Shown here: one piece after another, positions 31,835 through 40,126 of the stretch
Layout: every line of letters starts with the position of its first letter
Position numbering within the stretch: the first letter of the stretch is position 1
Assembly: GCA_910584745.1 (NCBI GenBank)
Contig: CAJUDG010000011.1
Location: 1 to 64,000, forward strand
Source: an uncultured Eubacteriales bacterium
GTDB lineage: Bacteria > Bacillota > Clostridia > Oscillospirales > Acutalibacteraceae
Reading direction: 5' to 3'
Length of the DNA stretch: 64,000 nt
Program-made: the position numbers and the translations under genes
Notes under the pieces: model-generated
Told to the model about the DNA's origin: nothing
The model's database searches: none
What the model saw: only the letters and a program-made list of their open reading frames with translations

Positions 31835-32854
31835 TTAGCCCTCGCCGGTCCCGCAGTCAAGGCCCGCGGCCGCGTCCTTGAATATCCTGGCAAAGCCGCT
31901 GATAACGCTTATCCCGGCCCGCTCAAGCTGCCTGTCTATCAGCTTGTCGCAGTCCATGGTTACGTCCCCGGACTGAACCATCTCCAGCGCGCAGCCCTTA
32001 TCCAGCACCACTATCTTGTCCGCTTCCATCCCCGGCACGTGCACAAGCTTCGCGCCCAGCGGTGTGCAGAGCCTGCCTGTGCCCTGGAAGTTCATCCCCG
32101 CCTGGGCGTCCTTGAACTCTTCCACCTGCAAAAGCTTCTGCATGGCCGCCGTCCCGGCCACCACCGTGTTCAGCTCATAGGGGGCCATGGCCGCCCAGAG
32201 CCCGACAAAGTCCGCATAGCTTGGCGTGCCCTTCTTAAAGGTCAGCCCGGACTTGCCGTCCTCCCCCTTCATAAGCACGTCCACCGCGTCCTTCACCTGG
32301 GCCCCGGCGATATAGGCCCCTATCTGCCGCAGAGTCACCGTCAGCAGGTCCAGCTTTTGAAAGCGCAGGGCCTCATAGGTGCTCACCAGCATCCGCCCGT
32401 GCTTCTGCAATTTCACAAGGTTCTGGCTGGTATGTATCTTCGTGCTGGGCAGCACGGCTCCCTCCGCCACCGCCGTCAGGCTTCCGTCGTCCCCCTCGGC
32501 CTCGGGCTCGGCCACTATGCTGCGGTAGTCCATGGCGTCGATCTTTGTCACCGTCGCCACCAGGTCCTCCACGCTTGGCCCGCTCTCCATGCCCTGCCTG
32601 ACGGCCCGGGCCACATATTCCGGGAACAGCGCCGCGCTCTGGCTGTTCCTGAAAAAGCTCTCCACGCTGCTGGACTCCGGCCCGCCCACCTTGATGGCGT
32701 ACCGCTTCAGCTGCCGCTGATACGCGTCCAGCCCCTCCAATGGCGTGCCCCGGTAGTTCTCAGAGCTGTCCATCTCCTCCAGCACCTGGCTGAAGCTCTT
32801 GCCCGGCACAGAATACATGCCCTTCTCCAAACTGACGTTCTCATAGTAAGCCAT
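31835..32854 (-). CDS. HK97-fold major capsid protein, XkdG like
   Basis: 339 residues. Follows the prohead protease and has the features of HK97-type capsid proteins: an N-terminal helical arm (residues 1-80), EYVARAVRQGMESGPSVEDLVA, the extended E-loop region around AVAEGAVLPSTKIHTSQNLVKLQKHGRMLVSTYEAL, and a spine helix/A domain with TVVAGTAAMQKLL and GAKLVHVPGMEADKIVVLDKG. No encapsulin-type cargo gene is nearby. GAGGAGG before the ATG. Full length and intact, so a shell could in principle form. Confidence 0.82.
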   Translation of the reverse strand: MAYYENVSLEKGMYSVPGKSFSQVLEEMDSSENYRGTPLEGLDAYQRQLKRYAIKVGGPESSSVESFFRNSQSAALFPEYVARAVRQGMESGPSVEDLVATVTKIDAMDYRSIVAEPEAEGDDGSLTAVAEGAVLPSTKIHTSQNLVKLQKHGRMLVSTYEALRFQKLDLLTVTLRQIGAYIAGAQVKDAVDVLMKGEDGKSGLTFKKGTPSYADFVGLWAAMAPYELNTVVAGTAAMQKLLQVEEFKDAQAGMNFQGTGRLCTPLGAKLVHVPGMEADKIVVLDKGCALEMVQSGDVTMDCDKLIDRQLERAGISVISGFARIFKDAAAGLDCGTGEG

Positions 32855-32912
32855 AAAATTATCCTCCTCAAAAATTTAATAGTATATTATAGTTTTCGTT
32901 CTCACTCCCCGA

Positions 32913-33848
32913 TCAGATCAGAAAATCCCTGTTTCCGTCCCTACGCCCCTCCTTTCTCCCGGGCATCAGCTGGGGCCTCAGCGGCAGCGCCTTCTCCGCC
33001 ATCCCCCGATAGGTCCTCTCCATCTCCGCCAGCTCCTCAACGCCCAGGGCCTTCACGGCGCTCTCCATCACGCGTCTGGGCATATCCGGCTGGGCGATGG
33101 CGCTGTACTTGAGAACGCCCCGCTCCAGCTCCATCCGGTACTTCTCGCCCCAGCGCGCCTTCTCCGAGACCTCCCTGAACCTCTCGCCTATCTCCCGCAC
33201 CTGGGACTTGGTCAGCGTCACCTCCCCCTCTGCATCCCGCGCCAAGATCTTCTCCACCTTTGCGTTCTTTACGACCCCCGCGCCCCTCTGGGCCGGCACC
33301 GCCACGAACGAGCACTCATACGCGTCCGAGGGCTCCATCAGTATGGTATGGGCTACCTTCCCCTCATAGCTCCTGCCCCTCACATGCTCACAGCTCATCT
33401 TGCCGCAGATGCCGCATACCCTGCGCCCTATATCACAGCTCACGCTCATCTCCTTCAAAATCCCGCTCTCGATAAGCTCTATGGTCCCCCTGCTGCCCTC
33501 GATCCTGGGCAGATACGCCTTGGCCAAAAGCTGCACCAGCTCCTCCCCGGCCCCTGTGGTCTCGCCCTTCACCCGTTTCAGCTCCGTATGGTATATCCGG
33601 GCCGTCTGGTTCGCGCTCCTGCACTCATGGTCGAAGATGCATGTCTTCCCCAAAAACAGCTCCCGAAGCCTGTCAAGGCTCTCCACCGAGAACCGCTCAT
33701 AGTCCCTGTCTATCTCGTTGTCGCACAGCACCATGGCAAAGGCGTACACCTCCTCGGGCCCGTAGTCCCTGCGGGTATAGCGGTTTATAGCCTCCATGTC
33801 CTCCTTCCCCGGCATGTCCAGGGACTTGGTCACTATTCCCTCTTTCAC
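32913..33848 (-). CDS. Phage prohead protease / scaffold, XkdF like
   Basis: 311 residues. N-terminal half is an HK97 prohead-protease-like domain: KTCIFDHECRSANQTARIYHTE (catalytic His) and LIESGILKEMSVSCDIGRR (catalytic Ser), then SDAYECSFVAVPAQRGAGVV. Between them is an unusual cysteine set, CGICGKMSCEH, that could bind zinc. The C-terminal half is helical and charged, probably scaffold. GTG start overlaps the portal stop (CTGTGA). In PBSX the same order, portal-XkdF-capsid, is found. Confidence 0.8.
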   Translation of the reverse strand: MKEGIVTKSLDMPGKEDMEAINRYTRRDYGPEEVYAFAMVLCDNEIDRDYERFSVESLDRLRELFLGKTCIFDHECRSANQTARIYHTELKRVKGETTGAGEELVQLLAKAYLPRIEGSRGTIELIESGILKEMSVSCDIGRRVCGICGKMSCEHVRGRSYEGKVAHTILMEPSDAYECSFVAVPAQRGAGVVKNAKVEKILARDAEGEVTLTKSQVREIGERFREVSEKARWGEKYRMELERGVLKYSAIAQPDMPRRVMESAVKALGVEELAEMERTYRGMAEKALPLRPQLMPGRKEGRRDGNRDFLI

Positions 33849-34972
33849 AGATTATCCCCTCTCTCCTGTCCGCTCAGCTCCAGCTCCCTCTCAAGCTTCC
33901 TGGCCCTGGCGGTATAATATCTGGCGTTGGCGTGGTCCACCTCGTCCTGCATGGTTATCTCGTCCCAGACCACTTCGCAGTCCTGAGGCAGCCCCTCCAG
34001 CATCAGCCATGTCCTGCATACCTTCAGCACCGCCGGGGTCAGCACTCTGCGGTATGCTTCAAGCTCGCTTGTAAGCACGTCCGCCTGCTGGCTGGACATC
34101 CTCTCCGTAGAGGACCAGCTCAGCCCCAAAAGAAACGGCGGCAGCCCCAGCTTCGCCACTATCTGCTCCAGCATCTGCCTGACGGGCACGTCGCTCTCCA
34201 TCAGCTGGTTATCGGGCCCTATGGCCTTTATGGACACGTCGCCCACCGCCACAAAGTCCCTGGGCTCCCGGCTGGACATGGCGTTCTTCCACTCCCCCGC
34301 CATCTGCCTTGCCCTCTCTGCCGCGCTCCCCGCGCCGTCGGGCTTACAGGTCACGGCGAACCTGACGTTCCCCATGCGCTCCCAGTTGGTCCCCAAGGTC
34401 TCATAAATCTGCAGCAGCACCGAGCTCACAAAGGGCAGCCCCCGAAGCAGAGACACCCCCCAGATGGATCCGGCCTCCGGGTTCAGCGCCGAGATCAGCA
34501 GCAGCTCCCTGTGCCCGCACTCCCGCTTTCCCCCGGGCTCCAGCACCGACACCCTGATGCCCAGCGCCCCGTCGTCCTCAAGCTCCAGGTCCCGAAGCCC
34601 CGCGTTATACAGGGCCCCAACCTGCCCCCCGGACATCACCATCTCTCCCACCGCGTTGCCATAGGTGATAAGCTCCTCCAGGTATATCCCCAGAAACTCG
34701 TTTATGCCCGTGCCCCCGGCGTTCACCTGCACCCCGTCCAGGAACCTCTGCAATCTCTCCTGCGCTATAGGGTCCGGACAGCGCACCTTAAAGTCCCCTA
34801 TCAGCCTGCGCATCTTGTAGATGGCCGCGTCGATGATGGGCACCGACTGTCTCAGCGCCCTATACAGCTCCCTCTCCCCCGCGCCCACCGGCAGCGGGGC
34901 ATGTCCGCCCCCGGGCCTTGTCTGCACGCTGACCGCGGCGGACCGCTCCTCCTTCCTGCGAAATCCCAGCAA
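33845..34972 (-). CDS. Phage portal protein, XkdE like
   Basis: About 375 residues. Portal signs: SVPIIDAAIYKMRRLIGDF near the start (clip/stem lead), MVMSGGQVGALYNAGLRDLEL, and FLLGLSWSSTERMSSQQADVLTSELEAYRRVLTPAVL, very typical of XkdE/PBSX-type portals. The TTG at 34972 (MLGFRRKEE) lies 7 bases after GAGAGGAGGGG, better than the longer frame to 35029. It is first in the operon; no terminase lies upstream, where an AT-rich gap and divergent TM2 genes begin. Confidence 0.82.
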   Translation of the reverse strand: MLGFRRKEERSAAVSVQTRPGGGHAPLPVGAGERELYRALRQSVPIIDAAIYKMRRLIGDFKVRCPDPIAQERLQRFLDGVQVNAGGTGINEFLGIYLEELITYGNAVGEMVMSGGQVGALYNAGLRDLELEDDGALGIRVSVLEPGGKRECGHRELLLISALNPEAGSIWGVSLLRGLPFVSSVLLQIYETLGTNWERMGNVRFAVTCKPDGAGSAAERARQMAGEWKNAMSSREPRDFVAVGDVSIKAIGPDNQLMESDVPVRQMLEQIVAKLGLPPFLLGLSWSSTERMSSQQADVLTSELEAYRRVLTPAVLKVCRTWLMLEGLPQDCEVVWDEITMQDEVDHANARYYTARARKLERELELSGQERGDNL

Positions 34973-35029
34973 AAAATATCCCCTCCTCTCGATTTGCCAT
35001 TCAAGTCCTCCTGCGCTCCTCCTTCCCAA

Positions 35030-35295
35030 AGATTCCCTGACCTTTTAGTGCTCTCAAAACCTCCTCTCAACCATCCCTCCAAAAACCCAAAAAGTTTCGT
35101 ATAAAAGGCGAACTTTCCCAGAAAAAAATAAAATTTTTAAAAAAAATCCGGTTTTCACCGTCAAAAATCTTTCCACTGATTAAGAATACCTTACTTTTGC
35201 CCCCGTCCTATTGCTTTCTCTATTTGACTCGTGCTAAGATATACCCATCAAAATGATTTCCGGCTGTCAAGCCGTACAGAAGGAGCGACCATAAA
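35030..35295. other. AT-rich divergent intergenic region
   Basis: 266 bases between the portal gene (-) and the TM2 gene (+). It holds a strikingly A/T-rich stretch at 35099-35170 with long A- and T-tracts, unlike the GC-rich surroundings, and a + promoter at 35211-35240. No gene, terminase remnant or attachment site was recognised. A promoter for the phage-like operon must lie here but no clear match was found on the minus strand. Confidence 0.6.
35211..35240 (+). promoter_or_regulatory. Promoter of the TM2 gene pair
   Basis: TTGCTT (35211-35216), 18-base spacer, TAAGAT (35235-35240) preceded by TGC, an extended -10. Confidence 0.65.
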
Positions 35296-35631
35296 ATGTC
35301 AGACTATAATAACGGCGGCTACCAGCCCCAGGGCCAGCAGCCCATGTACAATCCCCCCCGGTACCAGCCCCAGGCGGGCATAGACCCCCCTCCCGGCTAC
35401 TCACAGAAGAGCCGCGTGGCGGCGGGTATCCTGGGCATACTTCTGGGGGCCTACGGTATGCACAGCTTCTACCTGGGCAACACCTCCCGCGGCCTTATGC
35501 AGCTGCTCATATCCATCCTGACCTGCGGCGTCGGCGCCATCATAATGCAGATATGGGGCGTCGTGGACGGCATAAAGCTGCTTGACGGACGCATCAACAC
35601 CGACGCCAACGGCGTATTCCTGAAAGATTAA
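35296..35631 (+). CDS. TM2 domain membrane protein
   Basis: 111 residues. Gln/Pro/Tyr-rich, disordered N-terminus (NNGGYQPQGQQPMYNPP) and a C-terminal TM2 domain: AAGILGILLGAYGMHSFYLGNTSRGLMQL then a second span with ISILTCGVGAIIMQIWGVVDGI. TM2 proteins have two membrane spans joined by a short loop; their function is largely unknown. AGAAGGAG before the ATG. A longer paralogue follows after 13 bases. Confidence 0.88.
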   Translation: MSDYNNGGYQPQGQQPMYNPPRYQPQAGIDPPPGYSQKSRVAAGILGILLGAYGMHSFYLGNTSRGLMQLLISILTCGVGAIIMQIWGVVDGIKLLDGRINTDANGVFLKD

Positions 35632-35644
35632 GGAGGCATCCATC

Positions 35645-36406
35645 ATGAACGATATGGAAAACAAGGACCTTACCCCCACAGAGCCCGAGACTCCCGCCGG
35701 ACCCGCCCCGGAGACCCCCGCGGCAGGACCCATCCCGGAACCGGCCCCAGAACCGGCTCCAGAACCGGCAGCCGGACCGGCTTCCGAACCCAAGCCCGAA
35801 GAACCCGTCCAGCCCGAGCCCGCGCCGGAGGTTCCCCAGCCCCAGCCCGTCCCGGAGCCTGCCTGGGAAAAGCCCACCCCCCAGCTGACCCTGGACCCGG
35901 ACCCCGAGATACCGGCCATCGAGTTCACTACCGAACCTCCCCACGCCCCGGAGCCGCCCGCTCCGCCCCAGGCGGGGGACCAACAGCCCACGGTCCAGAA
36001 TCAGTACGTCTACAACTTCAACACCCCCAACCATAGCCAGCCGGGCGGCCAGACCTATTCCCAGCCCTACGCCGGATACCAGCCGCCCAACTACACCTCG
36101 AACGCCTACCGCCCCCAGCCCCAGCAGCAGCCCGTATACACCACCCCGCCCATCGGCTACCAGCAGAAAAGCCGTATGGCGGCGGGGCTTCTGGCCTTCA
36201 TATTCGGCACCCTCGGCATCCACAACTTCTACATGGGCTTTAACGGCCGGGGTACCGTCCAGCTGCTCCTGGCCCTGCTGGGCGGCGTGCTCACCTGCGG
36301 CGTGGGCACCGTGGCCGCTGCCATCTGGGGCTTTATCGAGGGCGTTATGATCCTGTCCTCCACCGGCCCCCGCTTCGACGGCAACGGCGTCGTCATGAAG
36401 GACTGA
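35645..36406 (+). CDS. TM2 domain protein with long Pro-rich tail
   Basis: 253 residues. Residues 1-110 are almost all Pro, Glu and Ala with repeated PEPAPE units, 110-170 are Gln/Tyr/Pro-rich, and 175-245 form a TM2 domain (AAGLLAFIFGTLGIHNFYMGF, then LTCGVGTVAAAIWGFIEGVMI). The last 30 residues parallel the shorter upstream paralogue (NGVVMKD / NGVFLKD), so the pair arose by duplication. The disordered head is probably cytoplasmic or surface exposed. AAGGAGG before the ATG. Confidence 0.85.
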   Translation: MNDMENKDLTPTEPETPAGPAPETPAAGPIPEPAPEPAPEPAAGPASEPKPEEPVQPEPAPEVPQPQPVPEPAWEKPTPQLTLDPDPEIPAIEFTTEPPHAPEPPAPPQAGDQQPTVQNQYVYNFNTPNHSQPGGQTYSQPYAGYQPPNYTSNAYRPQPQQQPVYTTPPIGYQQKSRMAAGLLAFIFGTLGIHNFYMGFNGRGTVQLLLALLGGVLTCGVGTVAAAIWGFIEGVMILSSTGPRFDGNGVVMKD

Positions 36407-36410
36407 TCCC

Positions 36411-36983
36411 ATGCGCCTGCACTATAAGGGCACCTATAACCTGGACCCCTCCACCCTCCCCCAGAAGCCCCACCGGCCGGGGGCCGTCCCCTTCAGAGAG
36501 GCAAAGGACACCAGGACCCTCTCCATAATCGGCAACGTCCTGGGCGCCGTCATAATCGCCCTCCTGCTGGTCTCCGCCATTTTCCGCGGCAAGAGCACTT
36601 TCGACTCCGTTCAGATGACACTGGGCTGCGTCCTGCCCATGGCCGCCCTTCTGCCCCACGAGCTGCTGCACGCGGCCTGTTTCCGCGGGGACGTGTACCT
36701 CTACACCAACCTCCGGCAGGGTATGCTCTTTGTCGTCGGCCCCGAGGACATGTCGAAAGCCCGTTTTATCCTCATGTCCCTTCTGCCCAATATCGTATTC
36801 GGCCTTATCCCCTACGCCATAGGCATGGCCCTGCCGAACATGGCCCTTTCCGCGTTCGGTGCCATATGCATCGGCATGGGCGCCGCCGACTACTATAACG
36901 TCTTCAACACCCTTACCCAGGTGCCGAACGGCGCGAAAATATACTCAAGCGGCGTCAGTTCATACTGGTATCTGCCAAAATAG
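36411..36983 (+). CDS. DUF3267 family putative zinc metallopeptidase
   Basis: 190 residues with about four membrane spans. HELLHA in LLPHELLHAACFRGDV is the HExxH zinc motif of the DUF3267 family; a late GAADYYNVFNTL may supply the third ligand Asp/Asn. Membrane zinc peptidases of this type are uncharacterised. It begins 4 bases after the TM2 stop, so it belongs to the TM2 operon. A terminator follows at 36991. Confidence 0.82.
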   Translation: MRLHYKGTYNLDPSTLPQKPHRPGAVPFREAKDTRTLSIIGNVLGAVIIALLLVSAIFRGKSTFDSVQMTLGCVLPMAALLPHELLHAACFRGDVYLYTNLRQGMLFVVGPEDMSKARFILMSLLPNIVFGLIPYAIGMALPNMALSAFGAICIGMGAADYYNVFNTLTQVPNGAKIYSSGVSSYWYLPK

Positions 36984-36990
36984 CACAGAA

Positions 36991-37018
36991 AGCGTTCCCC
37001 GCGGGGAGCGCTTTTTTC
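36991..37018 (+). terminator. Terminator of the TM2-DUF3267 operon
   Basis: GCGTTCCC pairs with GGGAGCGC around CGCG, followed by TTTTTTCTT. Confidence 0.85.
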
Positions 37019-37030
37019 TTTGCCCGGGTG

Positions 37031-37059
37031 TTTACAAATGGCAAAAAAGATGGTAAAAT
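37031..37059 (+). promoter_or_regulatory. Promoter of the small membrane peptide-metG unit
   Basis: TTTACA (37031-37036), 17-base spacer, TAAAAT (37054-37059) with TGG before it. Confidence 0.75.
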
Positions 37060-37099
37060 GTAGTTTAATTACGGCTTACACAGAAAAGGAGCGTGCACA

Positions 37100-37204
37100 A
37101 TGAAGCCCAGACCCGACCGCCACACCCTGTTTGTCCGCATAGTTGCCGGCGTACTGGCGCTCTTAATGCTGGCCGCGGCACTTTCGGCCCTGCTGCTCCG
37201 GTAA
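37100..37204 (+). CDS. 34-residue single-span membrane peptide
   Basis: MKPRPDRHTLFVRIVAGVLA then LLMLAAALSALLLR: a basic head and one hydrophobic helix ending in Arg. ATG at 37100 with AAAAGGAG at good spacing, about 40 bases downstream of a strong promoter. Similar tiny 'hypothetical' membrane peptides occur upstream of metG in related Clostridia, but I cannot verify that here. Could be a leader peptide or a small membrane protein. Confidence 0.6.
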   Translation: MKPRPDRHTLFVRIVAGVLALLMLAAALSALLLR

Positions 37205-37288
37205 AAGGCCATAGAGGGCGCATGAAACGGGAATAAAATAAGAGAATATACCAAAGGAATAAAAAATTATTATCACACGGAGGATACC

Positions 37289-39259
37289 ATGGAATCAAAA
37301 GGCGCTTATTATATCACAACGGCCATAGCCTACACCTCGGGCAAGCCCCATATCGGCAACGTGGCCGACCCGGTCCTTGCCGACTGCATCGCCCGCTTCA
37401 AGCGTATGCAGGGCTATGACGTATACTTCCAGACCGGCACCGACGAGCACGGCAAGAAGAACGAGCAAAAGGCCAAGGCCGCGGGTCTCTCCCCCAAGGA
37501 GTATGTGGACAGGGCCGCAGCCCTTGTGAAGGAGCAGTTCGACCTGATGAACCTCAGCTACGACCACTTCATCCGCACCACCGACGACTACCACGTAAAA
37601 GAGGTCCAGAAGATATTCAAGAAGTTCTACGACCAGGGGGACATCTACAAGAGCTCCTATGAGGGGCTCTACTGCGACGAGTGCGAGTCCTTTCTGACCG
37701 AGAGCCAGCTGGTAGACGGCAAGTGCCCCGACTGCGGCCGGAAGCCCCATAAGCACACCGAGGAGGCCTACTTCTTCAAGATGAGCAAGTACACCCAGCG
37801 GCTCATCGACCACATCAACTCCCACCCCGACTTCATCCAGCCCGTCTCCCGCAAGAACGAGATGATGAATAACTTCCTGCTGCCGGGGCTTCAGGACCTG
37901 TGCGTCAGCCGCACCTCCATCAAGTGGGGCGTCCCGGTGGACTTCGACCCCCAGCACGTGCTCTATGTGTGGGTGGACGCCCTCTCCAACTATATCACCG
38001 GCCTCGGCTACCACTGCGGCGGCGAGAGCGACGAGCTCTTCAAGAAATACTGGCCCGCGGACTTACACGTAATCGGCAAGGACATCACCCGCTTCCACAC
38101 CATCTACTGGCCCATCTTCCTTATGGCCCTGGGCCTGCCCCTGCCGAAGCAGGTCTTCGGCCACCCCTGGATCCTGATGGACGGCAGCAAAATGTCGAAA
38201 TCCGCTGGCAACGTAATGTACGCCGACGACCTTGTGGACATCTTCGACGCGGACGCGGTGCGGTACTACATCCTGAAGGAGCTGCCCTTCGAGAACGACG
38301 GCAACATCACCTGGGACCTGATAAACGAGCGCACCAACAGCGACCTTGCCAATATCCTCGGCAACCTCGTGAACCGCACCGTCTCCATGATAAACAAATA
38401 CTTCGGCGGCAATGTGGAGGACTGCAAGATAACCGCCCCCGAGGACGATGACCTTCACGCCTGCGTCTCGGCCTGCCGCGACAAGGTGGCCGAAAAGATG
38501 GACCGCCTGCGCACCGCCGACGCTCTCACAGAGATATTCACCCTTTTCAAGCGCTGCAACAAGTATATCGACGAGACCACCCCCTGGGTCCTGGCAAAGG
38601 ACCCCGCAAAGGGCCCGCGCCTCTCCACAGTGCTCTATAACCTTGTGGACTCCATCGCCACCGGCGCGACCCTCCTGTTCCCCTTCATGCCCGAGACCTC
38701 TGTCTCCATCCTGCGCCAGCTTGGCACCGTCCCCCTGCCCTGGGAGCTTCTGGATAAGACCAACAACTACCCCGCAGCCGGCAGCAAGGTCACCGACGCC
38801 CCCTCCATCCTGTTCGAGCGCCAGGAGATGGCGGACATCATAAAGCGCATGGAGGAGAAGTACGCCGACAGCGCCCCCGCAGAAGATGACATGCAGAAAA
38901 AGGCCGAGCTCCACCGCGAGCTCCAGGGCATAGCCAAGATAGGCATAGACCACTTCGCCGCCGTGGACCTCCGCGTGGCTAAGATAATCGACTGCCAGCC
39001 CGTAAAGCGCGCCAAGAAGCTTCTGAACCTCAGCCTTGACGACGGCACCGGCGTGGTGCGCACGGTGGTCTCCGGCATCGCCCCCTGGTACAAGCCCGAG
39101 GACCTCACCGGCCATCACGTGATAGTGGTCTCCAACCTTAAGCCCGCCACCCTCTGCGGCGTGGAGAGCCAGGGCATGATCCTGGCCGCCGATGCGGGTG
39201 AAAACGACGTTAAAGTGATATTCGCCGACGATATCCCCGCCGGCAGCAAGGTCCGCTGA
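37289..39259 (+). CDS. metG: Methionyl-tRNA synthetase
   Basis: 656 residues. Class I synthetase charging tRNA-Met. KPHIGN is the HIGH-type motif; the zinc knuckle is CDECESFLTESQLVDGKCPDCG; KMSKS lies in MDGSKMSKSAGNVMY; and a C-terminal EMAP/OB-fold tRNA-binding domain (DLRVAKIIDCQPVKRAKKLL, GVESQGMILAA) gives dimerisation and tRNA affinity. ATG with GGAGGA. No T-box specifier structure was seen in the 80-base leader. Followed after 1 base by tatD, the common Firmicutes metG-tatD pair. Confidence 0.97.
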   Translation: MESKGAYYITTAIAYTSGKPHIGNVADPVLADCIARFKRMQGYDVYFQTGTDEHGKKNEQKAKAAGLSPKEYVDRAAALVKEQFDLMNLSYDHFIRTTDDYHVKEVQKIFKKFYDQGDIYKSSYEGLYCDECESFLTESQLVDGKCPDCGRKPHKHTEEAYFFKMSKYTQRLIDHINSHPDFIQPVSRKNEMMNNFLLPGLQDLCVSRTSIKWGVPVDFDPQHVLYVWVDALSNYITGLGYHCGGESDELFKKYWPADLHVIGKDITRFHTIYWPIFLMALGLPLPKQVFGHPWILMDGSKMSKSAGNVMYADDLVDIFDADAVRYYILKELPFENDGNITWDLINERTNSDLANILGNLVNRTVSMINKYFGGNVEDCKITAPEDDDLHACVSACRDKVAEKMDRLRTADALTEIFTLFKRCNKYIDETTPWVLAKDPAKGPRLSTVLYNLVDSIATGATLLFPFMPETSVSILRQLGTVPLPWELLDKTNNYPAAGSKVTDAPSILFERQEMADIIKRMEEKYADSAPAEDDMQKKAELHRELQGIAKIGIDHFAAVDLRVAKIIDCQPVKRAKKLLNLSLDDGTGVVRTVVSGIAPWYKPEDLTGHHVIVVSNLKPATLCGVESQGMILAADAGENDVKVIFADDIPAGSKVR

Positions 39260-39260
39260 T

Positions 39261-40091
39261 ATGGAGCCCGGCGAGTACCTGGAGATATACGACTCCCACG
39301 CCCACTATGACGACAGCGCCTTCGACAGCGACCGGGCCTGGCTCTTGGAGAAGCAGCTGCCCCTCTCCGGCGTGCGCTGCGTCATAAACATGGGCACAAG
39401 GCTTCTCACCTGCGCCTCCACCGTGGGCCTCTCGGACCTGAACCCCTATATCTTCGCCGCCGTGGGCATACACCCCGAGGAGATAGACGATACCCTGCCG
39501 GAAAACTTCACGGACTGCCTGCGCGTCTGGCTGGAGCGCGGCGACGCGGTGGCTATCGGCGAGATAGGCCTAGACTACCACTGGCCCGACAGCGCCCCCA
39601 GAGAGCGGCAGATGGAGGTCTTCGCCGCCCAGCTGGCCCTCGCAAAAGAGCTTGACTACCCCGTCTGCGTTCACGACCGCGACGCCCACGCCGACGTGCT
39701 GGCCCTTCTAAAGGAGTACCGCCCTGAGGGCGTGGTCCACTGCTTCTCCGGCAGCGCCGAGATGGCCCGGGAAATAGTCGGCCTTGGGATGTATATCGGC
39801 ATAGGCGGCGCTGTCACCTTCAAAAACGCCAAAAAGATACTGAAGGTGGCCGAAAGCATCCCCCTGGACCGCCTGCTCTTAGAGACCGACGCCCCCTATA
39901 TGGCCCCAGAGCCACACAGGGGAAAGCGCAACGACTCAAGCCTTATCCCCCACGCCGCCGCCAAGATAGCACAGCTGCGCGGGGTGACCACCCGTGAGGT
40001 GCTAAAGGCCTCCAACCAAAACATCCGGCGGCTTTTCCGCCTGGAGGGCCGGATACCCCCGGCCCCGGCCCCAAGCCCCATGGCATATTAA
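39261..40091 (+). CDS. tatD: TatD family metal-dependent DNase
   Basis: 276 residues with the TatD amidohydrolase fold: DSHAHYDD (first metal His pair), GEIGLDYHWPD (Glu ligand), VCVHDRDAHAD, VVHCFSGSAEMA (His) and LLLETDAPYMAPEP (Asp). TatD acts as a 3'-5' exonuclease on DNA and RNA. Translated right behind metG. A TatD-associated radical SAM gene follows. Confidence 0.95.
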   Translation: MEPGEYLEIYDSHAHYDDSAFDSDRAWLLEKQLPLSGVRCVINMGTRLLTCASTVGLSDLNPYIFAAVGIHPEEIDDTLPENFTDCLRVWLERGDAVAIGEIGLDYHWPDSAPRERQMEVFAAQLALAKELDYPVCVHDRDAHADVLALLKEYRPEGVVHCFSGSAEMAREIVGLGMYIGIGGAVTFKNAKKILKVAESIPLDRLLLETDAPYMAPEPHRGKRNDSSLIPHAAAKIAQLRGVTTREVLKASNQNIRRLFRLEGRIPPAPAPSPMAY

Positions 40092-40126
40092 ACCCGCCCT
40101 TTTTGAGCAATAGGAGTAAAACTCAT

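Noticed and set aside
31835..32854. Encapsulin nanocompartment shell
   Set aside because: It lies between a prohead protease and connector gene in phage order, and no cargo enzyme with a targeting tail is nearby.
37205..37288. T-box leader for metG
   Set aside because: The leader is short and AT-rich with no specifier loop, T-box sequence or terminator.
38063..39118. Long minus-strand ORF opposite metG (351 codons)
   Set aside because: An antisense shadow of a GC-rich gene; Val/Gly/Leu-rich low-complexity product and no ribosome site.
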